This document shows, piece after piece, positions 53,279 through 61,332 of a DNA stretch of 64,000 nt; within the stretch, counting starts at the first letter, position 1, and every line of letters begins with the position of its first letter. Both the position numbers and the translations under genes were made by a program. Source of the DNA: Acidobacteriota bacterium. GTDB lineage: Bacteria > Acidobacteriota > Vicinamibacteria > Marinacidobacterales > Marinacidobacteraceae. The stretch is from contig VXNL01000014.1 of the NCBI GenBank assembly GCA_009840635.1, forward strand, positions 22,248 through 86,247, in the 5' to 3' direction. The notes under the pieces were generated by a model. That model made no database searches and was not told the origin of the DNA. It was given only the letters and a program-made list of their open reading frames with translations.

Positions 53279-53285
53279 CCGACCC

Positions 53286-56200
53286 ATGTTGACCCGCCTC
53301 ATCGAGTGGTCGCTCCGGAACCGCCTGTTCGTCCTCGTGCTGGCGGCGTTCCTCGCCGTCGCCGGGTTCCAGGCGCTCCGCGCCATACCGCTCGACGCAC
53401 TGCCCGATCTCTCCGACGTCCAGGTGATCGTGTTCACCGACTACCCGGGACAGGCCCCGCAGGTGGTCGAGGACCAGGTGACCTACCCGATCACCACCCA
53501 GATGCTCGCGGTTCCCTCGGCCACCGTGGTGCGCGGCTACTCCTTCTTCGGGTTCTCGTTCGTCTACGTGATCTTCGAGGACGGCACCGACCTCTACTGG
53601 GCGCGGAGCCGGGTTCTCGAATACCTCAACTACGTCAGCGGCAGACTGCCGGAGGGAGTCAGCCCCTCCCTGGGTCCCGACGCGAGCGGCGTCGGCTGGG
53701 CCTACATGTACGCCCTCCGCTCCGCGGACCACGATCTCGCCGAACTGCGGTCGGTCCAGGACTGGTTCCTCAAGTACGAGCTCACCGCGGTCCAGGGAGT
53801 CTCGGAGGTGGCGAGCGTCGGCGGGTTCGTCCGGCAGTACCAGATCACCGTGGACCCGAACCGGCTGCGCGCCTACGACATTTCGCTCGCCCGCATCCGC
53901 GACGCCGTGCGGCGCAGCAACACCGACGTGGGGGGCCGGGTCTTCGAGACCGCGGAGACCGAGTTCATGGTGCGCGGTGAGGGATACATCCAGGGGCTCG
54001 ACGACGTGCGCCGCATCGCGCTCGGGGTGGACGCGTCCGGCACCCCGGTCACCGTCGAGGATGTCGCGACGGTCCAGTTCGGACCGGAGATCCGCCGGGG
54101 CCTCGCCGAGCTGAACGGCGAGGGGGAGGTGGTCGGCGGCATCGTCGTGGTGCGGTCCGGGGCGAACGTCCACGACGTCGTCGGACGGGTCAAGGCGCGG
54201 CTCGAGGAGCTCCAGGCCGGACTTCCGGAAGGAGTGGAGGTGGTGCCGGTCTACGACCGGACGGTGCTGATCGAGGACTCGGTCGCCACCCTCCGGGAAA
54301 AGCTGGTCGAGGAGATGGCGATCGTGGCGCTCGTCTGCGTCGTCTTCCTCCTGCACCTGCGCTCCGCGCTGGTCGCGGTGATCACGCTGCCGCTCGCGGT
54401 GCTGATGGCCTTCATCGTCATGTACTTCCAGGGGGTCGGAGCCAACATCATGTCGCTCGGCGGCATCGCGATCGCCATCGGCGCCATGGTGGACGCGGCG
54501 ATCGTGATCGTGGAGAACGCCCACCGGCACCTGGAGCGGGACGGAGGCAAGGTGCCCCACTGGCGCATCATCGCGCGCGCCTCCACCGAGGTCGGGCCCA
54601 CCCTGTTCTTCGCGCTCCTGGTGATCACGATCTCGTTCGCGCCCATCTTCGCGCTGGAGGCGCAGGAGGGCCGGCTCTTCCGCCCGCTCGCGTTCACCAA
54701 GACCTACGCAATGGCTGCCGCGGCGCTGCTCTCCGTGACCCTCGTTCCGGTGCTCGCCGGCTTCTGGATCCGCGGGCGCATCCGGCCGGCGGGCCGCAAC
54801 CCGGTCACCTGGCTGCTCATGGCGATCTACCGCCCGGTCCTGCGGCTGGTCCTGCGGTGGCGCTGGGCGGTGCTCGTCCTCACGCTCGCGGGGGCGGCCG
54901 CCACCGCGGTGCCCGTCTCGCGGCTCGGGTCGGAGTTCATGCCACCGCTCTGGGAGGGCGACCTGCTCTACATGCCGACGACCCTTCCCGGGGTCTCGAT
55001 CACCAAGGCCCGCGAGGTGCTGCAGCAGACCGACCGGATCCTCCGGGACTTCCCCGAGGTGGAGACGGTCTTCGGGAAGGTCGGCCGGGCCGACACCGCG
55101 ACCGACCCGGCCCCGCTGAGCATGATCGAGACGACGATCCTCCTGAAACCGGAGACCGAGTGGCGGCCCGGCATGACGCCGGACCGGCTCATCGCGGAGA
55201 TGGACGACGCGATCCGCTTCCCCGGGCTCACGAACGCCTGGACGATGCCCATCAAGACCCGGATCGACATGCTGTCCACCGGCATCAAGACGCCGGTAGG
55301 GGTCAAGCTCTCCGGCCCCGACCTGAGCGTGCTCGAGGACCTGGGCAGCCGGGTCGAGGCCGTGGTGCGCGGCGTCCCGGGCACCCGGTCCGCCTACTCG
55401 GAACGGGCCATGGGAGGCAACTACCTGAACTTCGCCGTGCGCCGGGACGCGATCGCCCGCTACGGGCTGACCGTTAGCGACGTGCAGGAGGTCATTCAGT
55501 CGGCGATCGGCGGGATGAACATCACCACCACCGTCGAGGGGCTCGAGCGCTATCCGGTGAACCTGCGTTACAGCCGCGACCTGCGCGACAACCCGTCGGA
55601 GTTCGGGGACATCCTGGTGCAGACGCCCACCCGGCAGCAGATTCCGCTGGGCTTCCTGGCGGACATGTCCTTCGTCAAGGGGCCGCCGGTCATCAAGAGC
55701 GAACAGTCCCGTCCGAACGCCTGGATCTACGTGGACATCGAGGACGTGGACGTGGGCAGCTACGTCGAAAACGCCCGGGCCGCGGTCGCCGAGGAGGTGG
55801 AGATCCCGACCGGTTACAGCCTGGGTTGGAGCGGCCAGTACGAGTTCCTGCTGCGCGCCCGGGAACGGATGGAGATCATGGTCCCGCTGACCCTGCTGCT
55901 CATCCTGCTCACCATCCAGATGAGCACCCGCTCGGTGTCCCGCACGCTCATCGTGCTGACCGCGGTGCCCCTCTCGCTGGTCGGCACCTTCTGGCTGCTC
56001 CACGCGCTCGACTACAACCTGAGCATCGCGGTCGGGGTGGGGATCATCGCGCTCGCGGGGCTGAGCGCCGAGACCGGAGTGGTGATGCTGCTCTATCTGG
56101 ACCGGTCCTGCGAAGCGGCCCGGGAGGCTGGGCGCCTCACGAACCGCGCCGAGCTGAGCGAGGCGGTCTTCGACGGGGCGCTCCGGCGCGTTCGCCCCGT

Positions 56201-56399
56201 CGCGATGCTCACCGCCACCACCGCGCTCGGACTGCTGCCGATCATGTGGAGCACCGGCGCCGGGTCCGACGTCATGAAACGGATCGCCGCCCCCATGGTG
56301 GGCGGGGTCGTCACCGCGGCGGCCGTGGTGCTGGTGGTGTTCCCGGCGATCTACTTCGTCTGGCGCGCGCGGGGGATGCCGCGCGGGGCTGCCGGCTGA
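53286..56399 (+). CDS. cusA: CusA-type heavy-metal RND efflux pump
   Basis: This 1037-residue HME-RND transporter has 12 transmembrane helices and two large periplasmic loops. The proton-relay helix shows GAMVDAAIVIVENAH. Of the three methionines that bind Cu+/Ag+ in E. coli CusA, two align (SMIETTILLKP and RIDMLSTGIK). The third site reads GGMNITT, so its Met is shifted one position and the aligned residue is Asn. Cu+/Ag+ is the likely substrate class, but Zn/Co cannot be excluded. It completes a CusCBA set eight bases after the adaptor gene. Confidence 0.92.
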   Translation: MLTRLIEWSLRNRLFVLVLAAFLAVAGFQALRAIPLDALPDLSDVQVIVFTDYPGQAPQVVEDQVTYPITTQMLAVPSATVVRGYSFFGFSFVYVIFEDGTDLYWARSRVLEYLNYVSGRLPEGVSPSLGPDASGVGWAYMYALRSADHDLAELRSVQDWFLKYELTAVQGVSEVASVGGFVRQYQITVDPNRLRAYDISLARIRDAVRRSNTDVGGRVFETAETEFMVRGEGYIQGLDDVRRIALGVDASGTPVTVEDVATVQFGPEIRRGLAELNGEGEVVGGIVVVRSGANVHDVVGRVKARLEELQAGLPEGVEVVPVYDRTVLIEDSVATLREKLVEEMAIVALVCVVFLLHLRSALVAVITLPLAVLMAFIVMYFQGVGANIMSLGGIAIAIGAMVDAAIVIVENAHRHLERDGGKVPHWRIIARASTEVGPTLFFALLVITISFAPIFALEAQEGRLFRPLAFTKTYAMAAAALLSVTLVPVLAGFWIRGRIRPAGRNPVTWLLMAIYRPVLRLVLRWRWAVLVLTLAGAAATAVPVSRLGSEFMPPLWEGDLLYMPTTLPGVSITKAREVLQQTDRILRDFPEVETVFGKVGRADTATDPAPLSMIETTILLKPETEWRPGMTPDRLIAEMDDAIRFPGLTNAWTMPIKTRIDMLSTGIKTPVGVKLSGPDLSVLEDLGSRVEAVVRGVPGTRSAYSERAMGGNYLNFAVRRDAIARYGLTVSDVQEVIQSAIGGMNITTTVEGLERYPVNLRYSRDLRDNPSEFGDILVQTPTRQQIPLGFLADMSFVKGPPVIKSEQSRPNAWIYVDIEDVDVGSYVENARAAVAEEVEIPTGYSLGWSGQYEFLLRARERMEIMVPLTLLLILLTIQMSTRSVSRTLIVLTAVPLSLVGTFWLLHALDYNLSIAVGVGIIALAGLSAETGVVMLLYLDRSCEAAREAGRLTNRAELSEAVFDGALRRVRPVAMLTATTALGLLPIMWSTGAGSDVMKRIAAPMVGGVVTAAAVVLVVFPAIYFVWRARGMPRGAAG

Positions 56400-56460
56400 C
56401 TCCCGACGCCAGCGGCGGCGCTCCGCGTCCGGCGTCTCGCCGAGGGGGTAGAGTCAGGTC

Positions 56461-57186
56461 GTGAAGCGGCTGCTGCGGCTCGACTGGGACATCGTCGCGG
56501 GGATCCTCGCCGCGATCGCGGCGATCGTGCTCCATCTGCTCCACATCGTGGCGGTGGACGTGCTGCTCACGATCACGCTGGTCCTGCTGGCGCTGCTGCT
56601 CTTCCGTGACCTCCGGCGGGAGGGACAGGACGAACGGGTGGCGGCGACGATCCGAGAAACCCGGGCCGAGGTCGGCGAGCTGCGTCGCGCGCTGGCGCCG
56701 CCGGAGGCGATCCTGATCGGGCCGCGCCTCCTCCAGGCCGAGAGCCGCCGGTTCGCGGAGGCGGCGCACGGCCGGATGGTCTGGTTCAACATGTGCTTCG
56801 CGATGTTCCGGTCGCAGGAGGTGTTCGACCTCATGCTGCGTCCCGCCATCGAGAACCCGCGGGTCGAAACCATCGAGTTCATCTCCGGCCACGGGGAACG
56901 GGAGCGCTGGGACCGCTTCATGGCGCCGAAGATCAAGGCGTGCCGCGGCGCCGCGAAGGTGGCCGAACCGCGCTGGCGGGAACTGCCGGAAACGGTCTCC
57001 TTCATCCTGGCCGAGTTCGAGCCCGACGGCGCGACGGAGGCGCTCCTCAGCTTCTGGGGCGAGCCGTTCATGTCACGGACCCACGGAGCGCAGGTGCCCC
57101 GTTACACCTTCCGGATCGCGGGCCACTCGGACCTGATCGCCCAGTTCGTCGAGATGGAGCGGCATCACCGCCGCGGCGAGGACTGA
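56461..57186 (+). CDS. Hypothetical protein, two helices plus a cytoplasmic domain
   Basis: I do not recognise this 241-residue protein. Residues 10-50 form two hydrophobic helices, followed by a charged helix (about 50-80) and a domain of about 150 residues with MVWFNMCFAMFRSQE, TIEFISGHGERERWD and LLSFWGEPFMSRTHG. The alternating strand/helix pattern with conserved aromatic and histidine residues suggests a ligand-binding or catalytic fold. It starts at GTG 56461. Its last 22 bases overlap the end of the convergent gene. It may be co-transcribed with the pump genes upstream (61-base gap). Confidence 0.6.
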   Translation: MKRLLRLDWDIVAGILAAIAAIVLHLLHIVAVDVLLTITLVLLALLLFRDLRREGQDERVAATIRETRAEVGELRRALAPPEAILIGPRLLQAESRRFAEAAHGRMVWFNMCFAMFRSQEVFDLMLRPAIENPRVETIEFISGHGERERWDRFMAPKIKACRGAAKVAEPRWRELPETVSFILAEFEPDGATEALLSFWGEPFMSRTHGAQVPRYTFRIAGHSDLIAQFVEMERHHRRGED

Positions 57187-58025
57187 CCGGCCTCGCCGCC
57201 AACGGCGGACGCCGGCAGCGCCAGTAACCCGATCCCGGCCAGCAGGGCGAGGTCCGCAAACAGGAGCGGCGCGAACGGCGGCGCTCCGTGGACGAACGCC
57301 TCGAAGGGCCGTCCGCCGATGGCGCTGATGCCGGCATCGAGGTGGAGCCAGAAGCCGAGGAGTCCGACGCTCACCTGGAGGAGCAGCGTCAGCACCGCAA
57401 GGCGGACGAGTCCTGGCGCCGGCGCGTGCCGCAGCCCGACGAGTACCAGGCTGGACACCGCCAGGGCCGCCGCCCCCACCGGGATCCACTCGGTCCAATA
57501 GGAAAAGCCGTTCTGTTCGTGGTCGAGCAGCGAGAGCAGGAAATTGCCCGCGAACCCGCCAGCCGCGAACATCGTCACCCATTGGCCCCAGCCGAAGTCG
57601 TCATCGGCGGGACGGAAGAGACCGGCGCGGTTGGCGAGCAGCAGGAATCCGATCCCGGCGTAGGCGAGCGGCGCCACGAAGGGCGCCGCGTAGATGAGGC
57701 CGTCGAGGGCGAAGCGGCGGAAGAAGGCGCTCTCGAGGTGCAGGACCGTTCCCCAGATCCCCACCCCGACCGACAGCGCGCCGATCACTGCCCCGGCCCA
57801 CCGCATCACGGGAACGTCGGGGCCGCGCCCGGAGGCGAGGAGTCCGAAGAGCACCAGGCCGCCGGCCAGCGAGAACCAGAGCGGCAGCCACTCGACCGGC
57901 TCGCGGAAGGAGTTCACCGAGTGGGCGAAAAAGATGTCCACCGCAAGGAACAACAGATTTCCGGCGAGGAAGCACTCGAGCAGGAGGCGCCGGCGCCGGC
58001 GCAGGTTCGGGAGCGACAGATTCAC
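57165..58025 (-). CDS. Hypothetical eight-helix membrane protein next to the octaheme cytochrome
   Basis: This 286-residue protein has about eight transmembrane helices. Helices include His and acidic residues (VDIFFAHSVNSFREPVEW, GTVLHLESAFFRR, LLSLLDHEQNGFSYWTEW, GFWLHLDAGISAIGG) that could bind heme or quinone. I do not recognise a named family. It follows the octaheme cytochrome gene by 51 bases on the same strand, so it may be its quinone-side membrane partner. The stop overlaps the convergent upstream gene. Confidence 0.6.
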   Translation of the reverse strand: MNLSLPNLRRRRRLLLECFLAGNLLFLAVDIFFAHSVNSFREPVEWLPLWFSLAGGLVLFGLLASGRGPDVPVMRWAGAVIGALSVGVGIWGTVLHLESAFFRRFALDGLIYAAPFVAPLAYAGIGFLLLANRAGLFRPADDDFGWGQWVTMFAAGGFAGNFLLSLLDHEQNGFSYWTEWIPVGAAALAVSSLVLVGLRHAPAPGLVRLAVLTLLLQVSVGLLGFWLHLDAGISAIGGRPFEAFVHGAPPFAPLLFADLALLAGIGLLALPASAVGGEAGQSSPRR

Positions 58026-58076
58026 GGGATCGCCGGCGTCACTTCCGGAAGCCGCGCGCGGGAGGGCAGATCCCGA

Positions 58077-59318
58077 TCATTCGGGCGATAGTGCCGCGAT
58101 CCGTTCCTCGATCTCGGTGATCCGGTTGATGAGGTCGTAGGTCCCGTGCCACTGCACGAAGTCGGCGCCGTCCATGAACGCCCCGTGCTTCACCGTGCGT
58201 CCCGCGTAGTGCCAGGCGTCGAAGAACAGGAAATCGAGCGGCTCGTCGAAGGGCGCCTCGGTCAGGAGCCCCGCCTCCTGCACCGCCGCCATGCGCTCCA
58301 TCAGCTCCGCAACGCGGGAGTTCGTGGTCTCCACCAATGCCTCGGCGTCGGCGTAGAACTGCTTGACCTGGTTCTCCGCGTGGCACTTGAGGCAGATGCC
58401 CTGCATCTCGGCCTGCGCCTGGTCGTAGTGCGGACGTTTCTCGGAGACCGGGGCGAAGAGCCACCACGAGAGCCGCTCGGTGGTGTCGTGGGTCACCTTG
58501 GCTCCCTCGAGGCCGCTCAGGTGGCAGGTGGCGCAGGTGGGCACCGGCATGTCGAAGGCGGTGAGCAGCTTCGGTTCGGCGTCCAGGTTCATCAGGTGCC
58601 GCTGGGCCTCGAAGAGGATGCCGTGCTTCGACTCGCTGTAGATCTCCTTCTGCGCGTGATCCGGCCCCATGTGGCACTGCCCGCAGGTGGCCGGCGCCCG
58701 GGCGAGCGAGATCGCGGTGGAGTGCCGGCTGTGGCAGGCCGTGCAGGTCCCGATGGAGCCGTCGGCGTTCGGACGCCCGATGTCGTGGCAGCCGAGGCAG
58801 CCGGAGACCGTGGTGGGCGAGCCTTCGAGCCGCGCGAGCGCGTTCGGCGGGCGCTCTACCGCTCCGGGGTGGATTTCCTCGGCGCGGGCGATCCGCTCGG
58901 CGGGGAACGTCGCGGGATACCCCTCGGTCCCCATGACCGCCGCGTAGGCGGGGAGCGCGTGCCGGCTGCGTTCGAACTGGCGCACCTCGTCGGCGTGGCA
59001 GTCCCGGCAGGCGAGCGCGGTGGTGGCGGTGGTGATCTCGAAACCGTGGTGTTCGAGGGCCGTCTGTCCGGGACGCACCTGGTGGCAGTCGAGGCAGGTC
59101 ACCCCGGCGCCCGCGTGCGCGCTCATCTCGAACTGCGCCACCACCGCCCCCGTCTCGTTGCGGTGACAGTTCGCGCACTCGCCGCTCGCCCGGATCTGCT
59201 CGGGAGTCCTGCCGGCCACCCGCGGACGGGCGCTGTGGAGCAGGACCGCCCCGGCGACCAGCACGCCGGCGACGCCCACGACCGCCACCAGGTCGCGGAA
59301 GCGGATACCGGCAAACAT
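58077..59318 (-). CDS. Octaheme c-type cytochrome, hydroxylamine oxidoreductase-like family
   Basis: This 413-residue exported multiheme protein has one N-terminal hydrophobic helix (about 9-27). Eight CxxCH heme sites start at residues 48, 75, 104, 174, 192, 212, 262 and 309. The C-terminal helical region HGAFMDGADFVQWHG resembles the corresponding H-x-A...W-x-G segment of HAO-type octaheme proteins. HAO itself has a tyrosine crosslinked to the catalytic heme; I cannot place an equivalent tyrosine with confidence. It could oxidise hydroxylamine, reduce nitrite or another nitrogen or sulfur species, or only carry electrons. Confidence 0.8.
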   Translation of the reverse strand: MFAGIRFRDLVAVVGVAGVLVAGAVLLHSARPRVAGRTPEQIRASGECANCHRNETGAVVAQFEMSAHAGAGVTCLDCHQVRPGQTALEHHGFEITTATTALACRDCHADEVRQFERSRHALPAYAAVMGTEGYPATFPAERIARAEEIHPGAVERPPNALARLEGSPTTVSGCLGCHDIGRPNADGSIGTCTACHSRHSTAISLARAPATCGQCHMGPDHAQKEIYSESKHGILFEAQRHLMNLDAEPKLLTAFDMPVPTCATCHLSGLEGAKVTHDTTERLSWWLFAPVSEKRPHYDQAQAEMQGICLKCHAENQVKQFYADAEALVETTNSRVAELMERMAAVQEAGLLTEAPFDEPLDFLFFDAWHYAGRTVKHGAFMDGADFVQWHGTYDLINRITEIEERIAALSPE

Positions 59319-59415
59319 CAGCGGGCCTCCATGAGGGACTCCGCCGGGATGCTAGCGATTTCCCTCACGCCGCAGAATCAGAGTCTTCGACGGATGATAT
59401 TATTATGGTGCTGTA

Positions 59416-59676
59416 ATGATGATTCGCACTCAGATCTCGCTCGATTCCGAGCGTCACGCCCAGGCGCGCGCACGGGCGGCGGAGCTCGGCGTTTCGCTCG
59501 CCGAGTACATGCGGCGTCTGGTGGACGGGGATGTCGCGCGACCTCCCCGGACGGCGGATCGCTCCGTCGTTTTCGATCTCGGGGGCGGCACGCCGACGGA
59601 CATCGCCAGGGAAAAGGACCGCATGATCGCGGAAGCCGTAGCCGCTTCGGTCGGTGACGCCGCCGGCAAGCGGTGA
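59416..59676 (+). CDS. Ribbon-helix-helix antitoxin
   Basis: This 86-residue protein opens with MIRTQISLDSERHAQARARA, a ribbon-helix-helix DNA-binding fold (CopG/Arc type), followed by a short tail that would bind the toxin. It begins at an ATG 10 bases after an AT-rich TATTAT box that may be its -10 region. The stop overlaps the start of the PIN toxin gene (GTGA), so the pair is co-translated. Confidence 0.85.
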   Translation: MMIRTQISLDSERHAQARARAAELGVSLAEYMRRLVDGDVARPPRTADRSVVFDLGGGTPTDIAREKDRMIAEAVAASVGDAAGKR

Positions 59677-60086
59677 GCGTCTTCGTCGACACCTCCGCCT
59701 GGTTCGCGGCAGCCCACACGCGCGACCGAAGGAACGGCCGCGCCAAAGAACTCCTCTTGGCGCCAGAGACCCTTGTCACCAGTGATCACGTGCTCATCGA
59801 GACGTGGCGCCTCCTCCACCATTTCGTCTCGGTGGACGCGGCCGAGCGTTTCTGGGAGGGACTCAGGGGTGGGGTAGCAACGGTGGAGACCACGACCGCG
59901 GCGGATCTCGACGCCGCCTGGGAGATTGGGACGGCGTTCCCCGATCAGGATTTTTCCGTCGTGGACCGCACCTCGTTCGCGCTCATGGTCCGCCTCGGCA
60001 TTTCGAGAGTCATTTCGTTCGACCGCGACTTCGCCGTGTTTCGCTACGGCACCCGGCGCCAGACTGCATTCACCGTCCTCCGTTAG
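59673..60086 (+). CDS. PIN-domain toxin (VapC-like)
   Basis: This 137-residue PIN ribonuclease has acidic residues in FVDTSAW (Asp6), VLIETWRLL, FSVVDRTSF and ISFDRDFAVF. That gives a complete catalytic set, unlike the broken gene at 14847. It is translated from a GTG overlapping the RHH antitoxin stop. It probably inhibits translation by RNA cleavage when the antitoxin is degraded. Confidence 0.88.
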   Translation: MSVFVDTSAWFAAAHTRDRRNGRAKELLLAPETLVTSDHVLIETWRLLHHFVSVDAAERFWEGLRGGVATVETTTAADLDAAWEIGTAFPDQDFSVVDRTSFALMVRLGISRVISFDRDFAVFRYGTRRQTAFTVLR

Positions 60087-60124
60087 CCGCTCCCGGCGAG
60101 CGTCGCGGAGCACTCGATCCGCCG

Positions 60125-61327
60125 CTACGCGGCCGCCCGCCAGGGAATGGCCCGGGGATAGCGGCGGCCGTTGAGGCGCTTCCCCACCCAGGTGGAGCGC
60201 ACCCCGTAGTGGTAGGTGACAAGAGTGATGGCGGATGCAACACCGAGGGCGAGCGCGAACTTGATGAGACCGGGACCGTCCCACCCCGCCAGCAGCGGCG
60301 GTAGCGCGACGGTGATCGGCAGGTGGACCAGGTACATCCAGTAGGAAGCGTCGGAGAGATAGCGCCAGCCGGGGCTTGGAGCGTCGAGCCAGCGGCGGAA
60401 CAGGCCGAGGAAGCCGAGGACGAAGAGCCACATCGAGACTGCGAGCAGGAGCATGCCCGCACCGTGCGCGAAGGGCGCCTCCGCCGGCGCCATCCCGAGG
60501 TACGGCACCACCACCGCCAGGTAAAGGGCGTGGAAGAAGAGGCCACCTCCGAGGCGCGCCAGGCAGCCGTCGCGGAGGTGGCCGAAGCTGCCGCCGCGGC
60601 CGTGCTCCAACCAGCCGAAGACGAAGAAGACCCCGTAGGCCAGGAGCAGCCGCAGCGGCGGCAGCAGCGTGCCGTCGGTCTCCAGTTCCCAGGCCTGCAT
60701 CGGCGCGAGCGTCAGCGCGGTGATCCCCACCAGCACGAGGAACGTCCAGCGGCGGGCGAGAATCTTCCGCGCGATGTCGGCGAGCCGGCACCCTCCCCCC
60801 GGCCAGAGCCACACGAATGCGGACCGGAACAGGGCGGCGGCGGCCGACAGGATCAGCAGCTGGTACAGGAACCAGAGGTGCATCAGATCGACCCCGCCGG
60901 GCTCCGACCCCGGCGCCGGCGCCAGCGGAACGCCGGAGCGGGACGCCGCGAAGACCCAAGCCGCCGCGGTCAGCGGGAAGAGGAGGATCCAACTGCCCAC
61001 CAGCGGAACGCCGATCCGGCTCAGGCGGTGGCGCAGGAACGCGCCCGTGCCGCGCCTTTCGACCAGGAACGACGCGAAGAATCCGGCCACCGCGAAGAAC
61101 GCCGGCATCCGGAACGTGTGGATGAGGCTGACCAGCCAGCCAAACCAGTCGCTCGCCTGCCGATCCTGGTAGGGCCACTCCCCCGACGAGAGTTCGGGGA
61201 CGTAGCTGAGGGCGGTGTGCAGCACCAGCCCGAGCAGCATCATCACCGCGCGCAGCGCGTCCAGCGAGTGAATCCGCGCCCGGGCAGGACGCGGCGGGGT
61301 GCCGGTTACCGCTCCGTCGCGCGGCAC
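60125..61327 (-). CDS. Acyltransferase family 3 membrane protein (OpgC-like)
   Basis: This 400-residue integral membrane enzyme has about ten helices and opens with HSLDALRAVMMLLGLVLHTALSY, the acyltransferase-3 signature containing the essential arginine and histidine. FRMPAFFAVAGFFASFL and SYWMYLVHLPI further support an OpgC/glucan-biosynthesis-like subgroup. It would transfer acyl or succinyl groups to a periplasmic or surface polymer. It sits five bases after the malic enzyme gene on the same strand; no glucan synthase is nearby. Confidence 0.82.
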   Translation of the reverse strand: MPRDGAVTGTPPRPARARIHSLDALRAVMMLLGLVLHTALSYVPELSSGEWPYQDRQASDWFGWLVSLIHTFRMPAFFAVAGFFASFLVERRGTGAFLRHRLSRIGVPLVGSWILLFPLTAAAWVFAASRSGVPLAPAPGSEPGGVDLMHLWFLYQLLILSAAAALFRSAFVWLWPGGGCRLADIARKILARRWTFLVLVGITALTLAPMQAWELETDGTLLPPLRLLLAYGVFFVFGWLEHGRGGSFGHLRDGCLARLGGGLFFHALYLAVVVPYLGMAPAEAPFAHGAGMLLLAVSMWLFVLGFLGLFRRWLDAPSPGWRYLSDASYWMYLVHLPITVALPPLLAGWDGPGLIKFALALGVASAITLVTYHYGVRSTWVGKRLNGRRYPRAIPWRAAA

Positions 61328-61332
61328 ACGCC

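Noticed and set aside
53286..56399. AcrB-type drug efflux pump
   Set aside because: The opening sequence, adaptor metal-binding segment and conserved methionines are those of heavy-metal RND pumps.
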